Positions 1 to 9,200 of a stretch of 64,000 nt of DNA are shown here, one piece after another. Where the stretch lies: NCBI RefSeq assembly GCF_900104345.1, contig NZ_FNJN01000002.1:579953-643952 (forward strand), written 5' to 3'. The DNA comes from Microbacterium testaceum StLB037. GTDB taxonomy: Bacteria; Actinomycetota; Actinomycetes; Actinomycetales; Microbacteriaceae. The number at the start of each line of letters is the position of its first letter. The stretch's first letter is position 1. The notes under the pieces are model-generated. The model worked only from the letters and a program-made list of their open reading frames with translations. It had not been told where the DNA came from and did not search any database. The position numbers and the translations under genes are program-made.

Positions 1-1394
1 GTGGTGTGTCGATCTCCGCCCTCGGGGACGGTGACGATCACGGCCTCGACGTCGGAGACGCGGCCGAGGTCCAGCTCGACCGGGGTCGCCGACTCGAGGT
101 CGCGGTGGGCGAGGAACACCGAGACGATGTCGCCGTCCACGGTCGCGACCGTGTCGACGGCGTCGACGCGCCCGTGGCGAGCGGTGTCGATCGTGGCACC
201 CTCGACGCGGGGGACGACGACGCGACCGGATGCCGCCTTCGCGGTGAGGGCGAAGGGGTGGAAGGTGGTCTGGCGCCAGGCGACCCCGCCACCGGGCTCG
301 GTGCGGATGGGGGCGATGACGTTCACCAGCTGGGCGAGGTTGGCCATCGACACGCGGTCGGAGCGGCGGATGAGAGTGATGAGGAGGGATCCGACGACGA
401 CCGCGTCCGTGACGGTGTAGTCGTCCTCGATCAGGCGCGGCGCGATGGGCCAGTCGCCCGTGAAGACGCGCGGCTTGTCGACCTCGTTCCACCGCGTCTG
501 GTTCCAGACGTTCCACTCGTCGACGCTGATGCCGACCGGACGTCCGTCCGGGGTTGTCGCCCCGACCTCGTCGATGATGTCGGCGACCTCGCCGATGTAG
601 CGATCGAGGGCCGCGCCGCTGGCGAGGAAGCTCGCGGGGTCGGCGGGGTCCTCCTCGTAGTACGCGTGCACGGAGATGTGGTCGATCAGGCCGGCGGTGT
701 GACGGAGCACCGTGCGCTCCCACGCGCCGAAGGTCGGCATCTCGTGGTTCGAGCTGCCCGCGGCCACGAGCTCGACCGTCGGGTCGATGAAGCGCATCAT
801 GCGCGCCGTTTCGGCCGAGAGGCGACCGTACTCGTCGGCGGTCTTGTGGCCGATCTGCCAGGGACCGTCCATCTCGTTGCCCAGGCACCACAGGCGGATG
901 CCGAAGGGGTCTTCCCGGCCGTTCTCACGCCGGCGATCGCTCAGGGCGGTGCCCGAGGGGTGGTTCGCGTACTCGAGCAGGTCGGCCGCCTCGGCGACGC
1001 CGCGCGTGCCGAGGTTCACAGCCTCCATGACCTCGAGGCCCGCGGCATCCGCCCATTCGGCGAACTCGTGCAGACCCACCTGATTGGTCTCGGTGCTGTG
1101 CCAGGCGGCATCCAGCCGGACCGGACGCTGCGAGCGAGCGCCCACGCCGTCCTCCCAGCGGTAGCCCGACACGAAGTTGCCGCCGGGATAGCGCACGACG
1201 GTGGCGCCCAGTTCGCGAACGAGCTCGAGCACGTCGGCGCGGAAACCCTCGGTGTCCGCGGTGTCGTGGCCGGGAGAGTGGATGCCGTCGTACACGCAAC
1301 GGCCCATGTGCTCGACGAACGAGCCGAACAGGCGGCGGGGGACGGCGGCTCCGACCGCGGTGCGGTCGACGACGATGCGGGTGGGGGAGGTCAT
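1..1394 (-). CDS. GH51 alpha-L-arabinofuranosidase (partial, C-terminus cut by window edge)
   Basis: Removes terminal arabinofuranose residues from arabinan- or arabinoxylan-derived oligosaccharides. There is no signal peptide, so it should work in the cytoplasm on imported sugars. The frame opens at an ATG (MTSPTRIVVD) and runs through the left edge without a stop; about 464 residues are visible of the roughly 500 usual for GH51. The two catalytic glutamates are readable: acid/base Glu174 in GNEMDGP and nucleophile Glu293 in VDEWNVW, with the spacing typical of the family. It is the last visible gene of a leftward operon behind two permeases and a sugar-binding lipoprotein, which supports use of imported arabino-oligosaccharides. 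A good AGGAGAG ribosome site lies just upstream. The family call is from motifs; the exact substrate is inferred. Confidence 0.93.
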   Translation of the reverse strand, partial: MTSPTRIVVDRTAVGAAVPRRLFGSFVEHMGRCVYDGIHSPGHDTADTEGFRADVLELVRELGATVVRYPGGNFVSGYRWEDGVGARSQRPVRLDAAWHSTETNQVGLHEFAEWADAAGLEVMEAVNLGTRGVAEAADLLEYANHPSGTALSDRRRENGREDPFGIRLWCLGNEMDGPWQIGHKTADEYGRLSAETARMMRFIDPTVELVAAGSSNHEMPTFGAWERTVLRHTAGLIDHISVHAYYEEDPADPASFLASGAALDRYIGEVADIIDEVGATTPDGRPVGISVDEWNVWNQTRWNEVDKPRVFTGDWPIAPRLIEDDYTVTDAVVVGSLLITLIRRSDRVSMANLAQLVNVIAPIRTEPGGGVAWRQTTFHPFALTAKAASGRVVVPRVEGATIDTARHGRVDAVDTVATVDGDIVSVFLAHRDLESATPVELDLGRVSDVEAVIVTVPEGGDRHT

Positions 1395-1465
1395 TCGGGT
1401 CTCTCCTGGCGAGGGAATGGAAGGGGCGGGCCGCATGCGTGCACGCGACCCGCCCCGGGAACTTC

Positions 1466-2815
1466 TTACTTGTTGACCGAGAAGCCCTGGTCGTTGCCGT
1501 ACTGGACGAGCTGGTCCTGCCACGCGGTCAGGCCCGCGTTGAGGTCGCTCTTCTTCGAGTAGGCCTGGCCCACGGTGTCGCCGTAGATGCTGTTGGCGTA
1601 CACCTGGAACGGCAGGTAGCTCCAGCCCTCGCGGACCTCGCTCGAGGCCTGCGTGAGGACCTGGTTGATCTGCTGGCCGCCGAAGTAGTCCGACTTCTTG
1701 TCGACGAAGGCGGGGTCGCTCAGCTGAGCGGTGGTGGAGGGGAATCCACCCGACTCGGCGAAGATCTTCAGGCTCTCGTCATCGTTGTTGAGCCACTTGA
1801 GGAAGCCGGCCGCGAGGGCGGGGTTCTTGCTCTGCTTGGTCACGGCCTGGCCACCGCCGCCGTTCTCGGCCGTCACGGCCTTGCCGTCGTAGGTGGGGAT
1901 GGGGGCCACGGCCCACTTGCCCGAGCCGTCCTTCACCGAGGACTCCAGCACGCCGGGCATCCAGGCGCCGATGACGAGCGAGGCGATCGAGCCGTCACCG
2001 AGGCCCTTGAACCACTCGTCGCTCCAGCTGGGGGTGTCCGAGAGCAGGCCGCCCTCGATGAGACGGTTCCAGTTGTCGGCGAACTTCTTCGAACCGCTGT
2101 CCTGCAGGTCGATGGTGACGTCGGTGCCCGAGGTCTTGAACGGGGTGCCGCCGGCCTGCCAGATCATGCTGGTGGTGAAGCCGGAGTCGCCGGTGTCGGC
2201 GGTGATGTACTTGGTCGGGTCGGCGGCGTGCAGCTTCTCGGCCGCGGCGACGTACTCGTCCCACGTGGTCGGAACGGCGATGCCGAACTGGTCGAAGACC
2301 GACTTGTTGTAGAACAGGGCCATGGGGCCCGAGTCCTGCGGCAGGCCGTAGAGCTTGCCGTCGAAGTTGACCGAGCCCCAGGGGCCGGTCGCGTAGTCGC
2401 CCTTGAGATCGGCGAACCCGTACGACGACAGGTCGAGCAGCGAGTCCGAGAGGGCGAACTGCGGGAAGGCGTAGTACTCGATCTGGACGACGTCGGGGGC
2501 ACCCGAGCCCGCCTTGATGGCGTTCTGGAGCTTGGTGTACTCCTCGGTGTTGGTGCCGGCGTTGACGTAGTTGACCTTGACCTTGGGGTACTTGGCCTCG
2601 AACGCCTTGACCTGGGCCTCGGCCGAGGGGGTCCAGGACCAGTACGTGATCTCGCCGCCGGCCTCGAGGGCCTTCTCGATGTCGTCGGCCGATCCGCCGG
2701 CGGCGCCGCCGGCGTTACCGCCCGAGCACGCGGTCAGGGCGCCCACCGTCAGGGCGGTGGCGGCGACGGCGAAGACGGCCCGCCGAGCGGCGGTGCTCTT
2801 GCGCATGAATGTCAT
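1466..2815 (-). CDS. Sugar ABC transporter substrate-binding lipoprotein (MsmE/AraN-type)
   Basis: Extracellular sugar-binding component (family 1 solute-binding protein) of an oligosaccharide ABC importer. The 449-residue product starts with a lipoprotein signal: basic MTFMRKSTAARR, a hydrophobic stretch, then lipobox LTAC followed by a Ser/Gly-rich tether. The mature part shows the family pattern (YWSWTPSAEAQVKAFEAKYPKVKV near the N-terminus, DVVQIEYYAFPQF, GGGGQAVTK near the C-terminus). ATG 2815 was chosen because GAAGGA lies 5 nt upstream; the ATG at 2827 has no such site. It follows the two permease genes and precedes GH51, so an arabinose-containing oligosaccharide is the likely ligand. 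The gap from the permease gene holds stem-loops that may set its expression apart from the permeases. No ATPase is encoded here, so a shared MsmK-type ATPase must come from elsewhere. Confidence 0.9.
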   Translation of the reverse strand: MTFMRKSTAARRAVFAVAATALTVGALTACSGGNAGGAAGGSADDIEKALEAGGEITYWSWTPSAEAQVKAFEAKYPKVKVNYVNAGTNTEEYTKLQNAIKAGSGAPDVVQIEYYAFPQFALSDSLLDLSSYGFADLKGDYATGPWGSVNFDGKLYGLPQDSGPMALFYNKSVFDQFGIAVPTTWDEYVAAAEKLHAADPTKYITADTGDSGFTTSMIWQAGGTPFKTSGTDVTIDLQDSGSKKFADNWNRLIEGGLLSDTPSWSDEWFKGLGDGSIASLVIGAWMPGVLESSVKDGSGKWAVAPIPTYDGKAVTAENGGGGQAVTKQSKNPALAAGFLKWLNNDDESLKIFAESGGFPSTTAQLSDPAFVDKKSDYFGGQQINQVLTQASSEVREGWSYLPFQVYANSIYGDTVGQAYSKKSDLNAGLTAWQDQLVQYGNDQGFSVNK

Positions 2816-2843
2816 CGGTTCCTTCACTTCGTTGTTGTGGAGT

Positions 2844-2929
2844 CGGGGCGGGAGCCCCGGGGTGTTGTGGTTTCCGGGGCAGGACGCTCCGGTTGTGCGG
2901 TGTTGCGGGTTTCCGGGGCGATGCCCCGG
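2844..2929 (-). repeat. Two G+C-rich stem-loops and an imperfect 20-21 bp repeat between permease and binding-protein genes
   Basis: The 122 bp gap between the permease stop and the binding-protein start contains two short hairpins, CGGGGC/GCCCCG at 2844-2859 and CCGGGGC/GCCCCGG at 2913-2929. It also contains two imperfect copies of a GGTGTTGYGG...TTTCCGGGGC unit at 2861-2880 and 2899-2919. Hairpins in this place in ABC-importer operons often protect or separate the binding-protein transcript, which is needed in excess over the permeases. That role is inferred. Confidence 0.5.
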
Positions 2930-2949
2930 TCAGGGGGAGCTCGGGTGGA

Positions 2950-3885
2950 TCACTCCTTGACGCTGCCGGCGGTCAGACCCGACTGCCAGAAGCGCTGGAG
3001 CAGCAGGAACGCGGCGACGATCGGGATGATCGAGAGCAGCGATCCGGTGATCACGAGGTTGTAGATGGGCTGCGCGGCGACACCGGTCGCCTGCGCGTTC
3101 CACTGGTTGAGGCCGACGGTGAGCGGGTACCACGCGGGGTCGCTCAGCATGATCAGCGGGAGGAAGTAGTTGTTCCAGGTCGCCACCACCGCGAACAGCA
3201 GCACCGTGACGATGCCGGGCGTGAGCAGGCGGATCGAGATGGTGAAGAAGGTGCGGAATTCTCCGGCCCCGTCCATGCGGGCGGCCTCGAGCAGCTCGGT
3301 GGGGATGGCGTCGGTCGCGTAGACCCAGATCAGGTAGAGGCCGAACGGGCTGATGAGCGACGGGATGATGATCGCCCAGGGGGTGTTGGTGATCCCGAGC
3401 TGGCTGAACAGCAGGAAGGTCGGCACGGCGAGGGCGGTACCGGGGACGGCGATCGCACCGAGCACGACGGCGAACACCGCCTTGCGGCCGCGGAAGTTGT
3501 ACTTCGCCAGGCCGTAGCCCGCGAGCGTGGCGAGGAGCGTCGCTCCGCCGGCGCCGACGACGACGTAGAGCAGCGTGTTGCCGAGCCAGCGCAGGAAGAT
3601 CCCGTCGCGGTAGGTCAGGGTCTGCGCGATGTTGTCGAACAGCGCGAAGCTGTTGCCCGGCCCGAGGCCGAAGGTGCTGAACAGGTCGGGCTGGGTCTTG
3701 GTGGCGTTGATGACCAGCCACGCGAGGGGCACGAGCGTGTACAGCAGGTACAGCGCCATCACGATGGTGAGGACGACCGATTTCTTGCTGTGCGTGGGCG
3801 AGGTGCGCGCGAAGCGGCGGCGGGCGCCCTGTCGTTCGGTGGTCACGGCGACGGTGTCGGTACGGGGTGCGGTCGCGGTGGTCAT
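2950..3885 (-). CDS. Carbohydrate ABC transporter permease, MalG type
   Basis: Inner-membrane permease subunit of the binding-protein-dependent sugar importer. The 311-residue product has a polar N-terminal tail and about six membrane segments. The EAA loop that contacts the ATPase is visible (TELLEAARMDGAGEFRTFFTI, then P-GIVTVLLF), with the MalG-type end LLQRFWQSGLTAGSVKE. The start at ATG 3885 (MTTATAPRTD) follows AGGAGG and overlaps the stop of the upstream permease by 4 bp (ATGA), showing translational coupling. A longer open frame upstream is just the shadow of the partner gene. Together with the genes at 3882-4805 and 1466-2815 it forms a MalFG-type oligosaccharide importer. Confidence 0.93.
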   Translation of the reverse strand: MTTATAPRTDTVAVTTERQGARRRFARTSPTHSKKSVVLTIVMALYLLYTLVPLAWLVINATKTQPDLFSTFGLGPGNSFALFDNIAQTLTYRDGIFLRWLGNTLLYVVVGAGGATLLATLAGYGLAKYNFRGRKAVFAVVLGAIAVPGTALAVPTFLLFSQLGITNTPWAIIIPSLISPFGLYLIWVYATDAIPTELLEAARMDGAGEFRTFFTISIRLLTPGIVTVLLFAVVATWNNYFLPLIMLSDPAWYPLTVGLNQWNAQATGVAAQPIYNLVITGSLLSIIPIVAAFLLLQRFWQSGLTAGSVKE

Positions 3886-4805
3886 CGCGCCTCCTGACGG
3901 GAGCCGCGCAGCTGCACGACGTAAGCGATGACGGCGGTGATGACGCCCATGATGATGGCGATCGTGGCCGCGTAGTTGTACTGCTGGCCGGCGAACGAGA
4001 GGTTGTACGCGTACATGTTCGGCGTGAAGAACGTCGAGATCACGTTGGGCGCGAGCGGCTTGAGGATGTTCGGCTCGTTGAAGAGCTGGAAGCTGCCGAT
4101 GATCGAGAAGATGGTCGCGATGACGACCGCGCCGCGCACGGCCGGGATCTTGATCGAGAAGATCGTGCGCCAGGCGCCCGCTCCGTCGATGGATGCCGCT
4201 TCGTACAGCTCGTTGGGGATGGTCTTCAACGAGGAGTAGAAGATCAGCATGTTGTAGCCCACGAACTGCCACGTGACGATGTTGCCGATCGACAGCAGCA
4301 TCCATTCGGGCAGGAAGGGCTGCACGAACTGTCCGCCCAACAGGTCGTTGAGGTTGCGCGTCAGGCCGAACTGGTCGCCGTAGATGTAGCCCCACATCAG
4401 CACGGCCACGACGGCGGGCACCGCGTAGGGGAGGAAGATCACCATGCGGTAGAAACCGGCCGCGTGAAGCCGTGCGCTGTCGATCGCGAGGGCGGCGCCG
4501 AGGGCCAGCAGCAACATGATCGGCACCTGCACGACGAGGAAGATCAGGACGCGCCCGAAGCCGTCCCAGAACTTCGCGTCGCCGAAGGCCGCGATGTAGT
4601 TGTCGAGACCGACGAAGGCGTTGCCGCCGATGAGCTGGTCGCGGAACAGGCTCAGGTAGACCGAGTACGCCAGCGGCGCCAGGAACACGAGGGCGAAGAC
4701 GAGGGCGAACGGGGCGACGAACAGCCAGCCGCGGTCTTCGATTCGGGAGCGCCGCTTGCGCTGGGGGGTGCGCAGGGCGGGCGGGGGTGCCGCAGTGGTC
4801 GTCAT
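3882..4805 (-). CDS. Carbohydrate ABC transporter permease, MalF type
   Basis: First gene of the leftward sugar-uptake operon; the 307-residue product is the MalF-type membrane partner of the next gene. After a basic N-terminus (PQRKRRSRIEDRGWLFVAPF) it has about six membrane spans and the EAA loop (NELYEAASIDGAGAWRTIFSIKIP). ATG 4805 was preferred over the ATG at 4868 because AGAGG lies upstream and because 4868 falls inside the operator. The promoter and two LacI-type operators lie directly upstream at 4853-4901, so expression should respond to the divergent LacI protein. Confidence 0.92.
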   Translation of the reverse strand: MTTTAAPPPALRTPQRKRRSRIEDRGWLFVAPFALVFALVFLAPLAYSVYLSLFRDQLIGGNAFVGLDNYIAAFGDAKFWDGFGRVLIFLVVQVPIMLLLALGAALAIDSARLHAAGFYRMVIFLPYAVPAVVAVLMWGYIYGDQFGLTRNLNDLLGGQFVQPFLPEWMLLSIGNIVTWQFVGYNMLIFYSSLKTIPNELYEAASIDGAGAWRTIFSIKIPAVRGAVVIATIFSIIGSFQLFNEPNILKPLAPNVISTFFTPNMYAYNLSFAGQQYNYAATIAIIMGVITAVIAYVVQLRGSRQEAR

Positions 4806-4852
4806 CGTCCGGTGCCTCTTCGTTGGTGCGCATTTCGGTCGGGTTGGCCGAG

Positions 4853-4901
4853 ATGTTGACGTAAACATAACTCGACCCCGCTAGTGTGTCAACGTCAACA
4901 T
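4853..4901 (-). promoter_or_regulatory. Promoter of the sugar-uptake operon with two LacI-type operators
   Basis: On the minus strand a -35 TTGACA (4892-4887) and a -10 TATGTT (4869-4864) are separated by 17 nt. Operator 1, ATGTTGACGTAAACAT (4853-4868), covers the -10. Operator 2, GTGTCAACGTCAACAT (4886-4901), covers the -35. Both resemble the perfect palindrome ATGTTGACGTCAACAT found upstream of the GH30 gene (15/16 and 13/16). The sites lie between the operon and the lacI gene, so autoregulation of the regulator is also likely. Sites and elements are seen; binding is inferred. Confidence 0.75.
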
Positions 4902-4916
4902 CCCAAGGGGGCATGC

Positions 4917-5963
4917 ATGAGCGAGACGACGACGACGTCGACCGCGATTCCGACGCGCGAGCGTCGACGCGAGGTGTCGATGGCCGACGTGGCCGCGGCC
5001 GCGGGGGTGTCGGGACAGACCGTCTCGCGCGTCGCCAATGGTCGCACGAACGTCGACCCCGACACTCGCCAGCGGGTGCTCGACGCGATGTCCACGCTGG
5101 GGTACCGCCCGAACAGTGCCGCGCGGGCGCTGCGGTCGGGGCGCTTCCGCAGCATCGGCGTCATCATGTTCTCGCTGAGCTCGTACGGCAACACGCGCAC
5201 CCTCGATGCGCTCGCGTCGGTGGCCGCGGCATCCGGATACTCCATCACCCTCATCACCGTGCAGTCGGCCTCTCAGTCCGACGTGTCGGGCGCGTTCCTG
5301 CGCCTTCACGAGCACGCGGTCGACGGGATCGTCATCCTCATCGAGACGCATCGACTCGGCGAGAACGAACTCTCTCTGCCGACGGGGCTGCCGGTCGTCG
5401 TCGTGGACTCGAGTGCCGACTACCCCTACGCCGTCGTCGACAACGACCAGGCCCAGGGGGCGCGTCTGGCCACCGAGCACCTCCTCGACCTCGGCCACGA
5501 GACCGTGTGGCACCTGTCGGGTCCGCCCGAGTCATTCGCCGCGGAGCGGCGGCGCGACGCGTGGCGCTCGGCGCTCGAGGACCGCGGATGCCGTGTGCCC
5601 GAGGTGCAGATCGGCGACTGGACCGCCGACTCCGGGCACCGGATCGGTCAGGCGCTCGCCCAGGATCCGGCCGTGACCGCGGTCTTCGCCGCGAACGACC
5701 AGATGGCCCTCGGGGTGATCCGCGCGCTGCACGAGGCGGGTCGCGTCGTGCCCCGCGACGTCAGTGTCGTGGGCTTCGACGACATGCCCGAGGCGGCGAA
5801 CTTCTGGCCGCCGCTCACCACCGTGCGCCAGCGCTTCGAGCGCGTCGGCGAAGAGGCGATGAGCGCCCTGATCGCCGACATCGAGGGCGAGGGCGGCGAG
5901 CACGCCCGCACCCTCGTTCCGACCTCCCTCGTCGTTCGCGCCAGCTCTGCGCCGCGCCTCTGA
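4917..5963 (+). CDS. LacI family transcriptional regulator of the arabinose/galactan locus
   Basis: DNA-binding repressor of the LacI/GalR family, 348 residues. The helix-turn-helix and hinge occupy residues 22-75 (SMADVAAAAGVSGQTVSRVA, then hinge NSAARALRSG), followed by a periplasmic-binding-protein-like effector domain ending with DDMPEAANFWPPLTTVRQ. ATG 4917 follows AAGGGGG; an in-frame ATG at 4884 would lie within the operator and is rejected. It sits between the sugar-uptake operon and the GH30 enzyme, and matching palindromes flank it on both sides, so it most likely controls both. The effector is probably a mono- or oligosaccharide released by these enzymes; which one cannot be read from sequence. 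Confidence 0.92.
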   Translation: MSETTTTSTAIPTRERRREVSMADVAAAAGVSGQTVSRVANGRTNVDPDTRQRVLDAMSTLGYRPNSAARALRSGRFRSIGVIMFSLSSYGNTRTLDALASVAAASGYSITLITVQSASQSDVSGAFLRLHEHAVDGIVILIETHRLGENELSLPTGLPVVVVDSSADYPYAVVDNDQAQGARLATEHLLDLGHETVWHLSGPPESFAAERRRDAWRSALEDRGCRVPEVQIGDWTADSGHRIGQALAQDPAVTAVFAANDQMALGVIRALHEAGRVVPRDVSVVGFDDMPEAANFWPPLTTVRQRFERVGEEAMSALIADIEGEGGEHARTLVPTSLVVRASSAPRL

Positions 5964-6116
5964 GTCGCGCGCGGGCGCGCGCCGCGCGGGCGGCGAGCCC
6001 GCACCCTCGTGCCGTGCGTCGCAGTCGTCGGTGCCGGCTCCGCGTCGCGCACCGCCGTCGTTCGCACCGGCTCTGAGTCGCGCGCCGCGTGAGCGGCGTC
6101 ACATTCTGGGGAAACG

Positions 6117-6178
6117 TTGCGGCAATCCATAGTGCTCCCTTAGGCTCGGTGTTGACGTCAACATGTTGACGTCAACAT
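6117..6178 (+). promoter_or_regulatory. Promoter and tandem LacI operators of the GH30 gene
   Basis: A possible promoter, TTGCGG (6117-6122) and TAGGCT (6141-6146) with an 18 nt spacer, is followed at once by two operators sharing their end bases: GTGTTGACGTCAACAT (6149-6164, 15/16) and the perfect palindrome ATGTTGACGTCAACAT (6163-6178). Placement over the likely transcription start suggests repression by blocking initiation. The remaining part of the 251 bp gap (5964-6116) is very G+C-rich and shows nothing else that can be supported. Confidence 0.7.
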
Positions 6179-6214
6179 CCCCACCTGAGGTCGCACCGCT
6201 GCGGCCGGATCGGA

Positions 6215-9200
6215 ATGACGATGAAGTCAGCTCGACTGTTGTCGATGACCTGCGCCGTGGCCCTCGCCGCCGGCGCGATCACCGCCACGGCCGCCGTGGC
6301 CCCCGCGCCCGCCGAGGCGGCGACCGCCGCCCCCGTGCGCATCACCCCCAACCCCGCCACCGCCTCCGAGAAGCCGTTCGAGGGGTGGGGCACGAGCCTC
6401 GTCTGGTTCGCCAACGCGACCGGGAACTACCCCGCCGACGTCCGACAGAAGCTGTTCGACGCCGTGTTCGGCGAAGACGGGCTCAACCTCAACATCGCGC
6501 GGTACAACATCGGCGGAGGCAACGCCTCCGACGTGCCGTCGTACCTGCGCCCCGGCGGAGCGGTCCCCGGCTTCTGGAACCCCGATCTCCCGGCGACGGA
6601 CGCCAACGGCGCGATCACCTCGAACTACGCCGACCGCGCGCGCTACAAGGCGGCCTGGAATCCCGACGACCCGAACGCGTACGACTTCTCGAAGGACTCC
6701 GCCCAGCGCTGGTGGCTCGACGCCCTCAAGGACAAGGTCACCCACTGGGAGGCCTTCAGCAACTCCCCGCCCTACTTCCTCACCCAGAGCGGGTACGCCT
6801 CCGGAGGCATCAACAACGCTACGAGCGAGCAGCTCGCGCCAGCCGACATGGACAAGTTCGCCGGCTACCTCGTGAACGTCGTCGACGAGCTCGAGAAGAA
6901 GCACGGCATCACCTTCGACACGATCGACCCGTTCAACGAGCCGAACACGAACTACTGGCAGACCCAGATCCCCAACGGCGCGACTTGGCCGACGGGCGGT
7001 CGCCAGGAGGGCGCTCACATCGGGCCCCAGGCGCAGGATGCCATGGTCAAGGCGCTCGCCGCCCGCCTCGCGCAGCCGAGCACCACCACCGACGCCGTCA
7101 TCTCGGCGATGGATGAGACCAACCCCGGCATCTTTGCCACCAACTGGAACGCGTGGTCGGCTCAGTCCAAGAGCCTGGTCGACCAGCTGAACGTCCACAC
7201 CTACGGCACCGACGGCCGGCAGGTCGTGCGCGACATCGCCAAGGCCGCGGACAAGCCGCTGTGGATGAGCGAGGTCGAGGGCAACTGGACCGCCCAGAAC
7301 AAGGGCTTCGTCACCGACGACATCGAGAACGGCATCGGCATGGCCCAGCACATCGTGGGCGACCTGCGCGAGCTCGAACCCGACGCGTGGGTGTTCTGGC
7401 AGCCGGTCGAAGACCTCTACAACATGGAGAAGGTCGAGAAGCTCAACTGGGGCAGCGTCTTCATCGACTTCGACTGCAACGCCCAGGGGATGTCCGAGCG
7501 GCGCCTGAAGGACGGCGACGCCGACCCCTCGTGCCAGGTGCTGACGAACGAGAAGTTCAACACGGTGCGCAACTTCACCCACTACATCGCGCCCGGCGAC
7601 CACCTCATGGCGACCGACAATGCCCAGTCGACCGCGGCGATCGACGAAGACGGTCAGGGCGCGACGATCGTGCACGTCAACTCCGAGGCCTCGGCCCGCA
7701 CCGTGCAGATCGACCTGCGCGACTTCGGTACCGTCGCACCCGGGGCGACCGTGACCCCGATCGTCACGACCCAGTCGACGGCCGACGCGCCGACGCTCAA
7801 CGCGCTCGCGAAGGGGCAGCCGGTCGCGGTGGACGCGGCATCCCGAACCGCGACGCTCACCATCCCCGCCAAATCCGTCGTGACGTTCGAGATCGACGGT
7901 GTGTCGGGAGTGTCCCCCGACGCGGCGGCCTTCCGGGACGGACAGACCGTTCAGCTCTCCGGCCTGCAGAGCGGACTCGCGCTCGACGGCGCCTCGACGC
8001 TCGCCGTGCGCACCGCCGCGACGACCACCGACGCGGCTCGCGCCCAGTCGTGGACCGTTCGCACGATCGACGGGGCAGGCACGAACCGCCACCGCTTCAC
8101 GCTTCAGAACGGGTCGGGGAAGTTCCTCGCCTCGAACGGCACCAACACCGCCCTGGTGGATGCCGACCCGGCCGCGGCCGCGACGAATCCGGCGTTGCAA
8201 TGGATGGCCTCGACGACCGACGGCACCTACTACTCCCTGTTGAACGTCGCGAGCGAACGCGTGCTCGACGTCAACGGGGCGAGCACCACCCCCGGTGCGT
8301 CCGTGGGCCTGTGGACCTCCAACGGCGGGGGGAACCAGCAGTGGCGCATCGCCGGCACCGCGGTCATCGGCGCCGAGCCGGTCTCGGCGGCGACCGCCGT
8401 GGGCGTGAGCCCCACCCTGCCCGGCACCGTCACCCTGCGTTACGCCGGACGGACGCTCCGCAGCGCCGCGGTGACCTGGCAGACGGACGGCGTGGACTTC
8501 TCGCGCCTGGGCACCGTCCAGGTGCGCGGCACCGGTACCGACCTGTTCGGGGCGCCCTTCGAGGCGACCGCGACGGTCGAGGTGGGTCCGTACACGGCCA
8601 CGCGCCCGGCATCCGTCACCGTTCCCGCCGGGAGCGCGCTCGACGTGGTGAAGAGCCAAGCCGACGGCAGCGTCCAGGCCGAGCTCAGCCCCTCGGGCTC
8701 CGGATTCTGGGTGCCCGTGCAGTGGGCCTGGGACGGACTGACCGATGCGGCGTTCGCCGCGACGGGAACCGTCACCGTCACGGGCGTCGCGACGGGACCG
8801 AGTGGGGAGAAGCTCGACGCGCGACTGACGGTCATCGTCACCGCGGCGTCGGAGCGCAACGTTGCCCCGCAGAGCCAGCCGTCGGCGACCTTCACCGAGA
8901 GTTCGCAGTACGGCGTCGCCAACACGATCAACGGCAGCTCCACCGACAAGGGCTGGTCGAACTGGCGGTCGGGGACGAAGAACGACCAGGACACCCTGAG
9001 CTACGTGCTGAAGCAGCGCGAGACGCTGACGCACGTCGCGGTGCAGTTCTACCGTGACGGCAACACGCTGAGCTGGCCCACGACGATGCGCGTGGACCGT
9101 CGGGTCAGCGGCGGCTCGTGGATCGAGGGCGACCTGGTTCCGGTCCCCACGCCCTCGAGCGGTGCGCCCCGGGTCGACGTCCCGGTCGTCGGTGCCGCCG

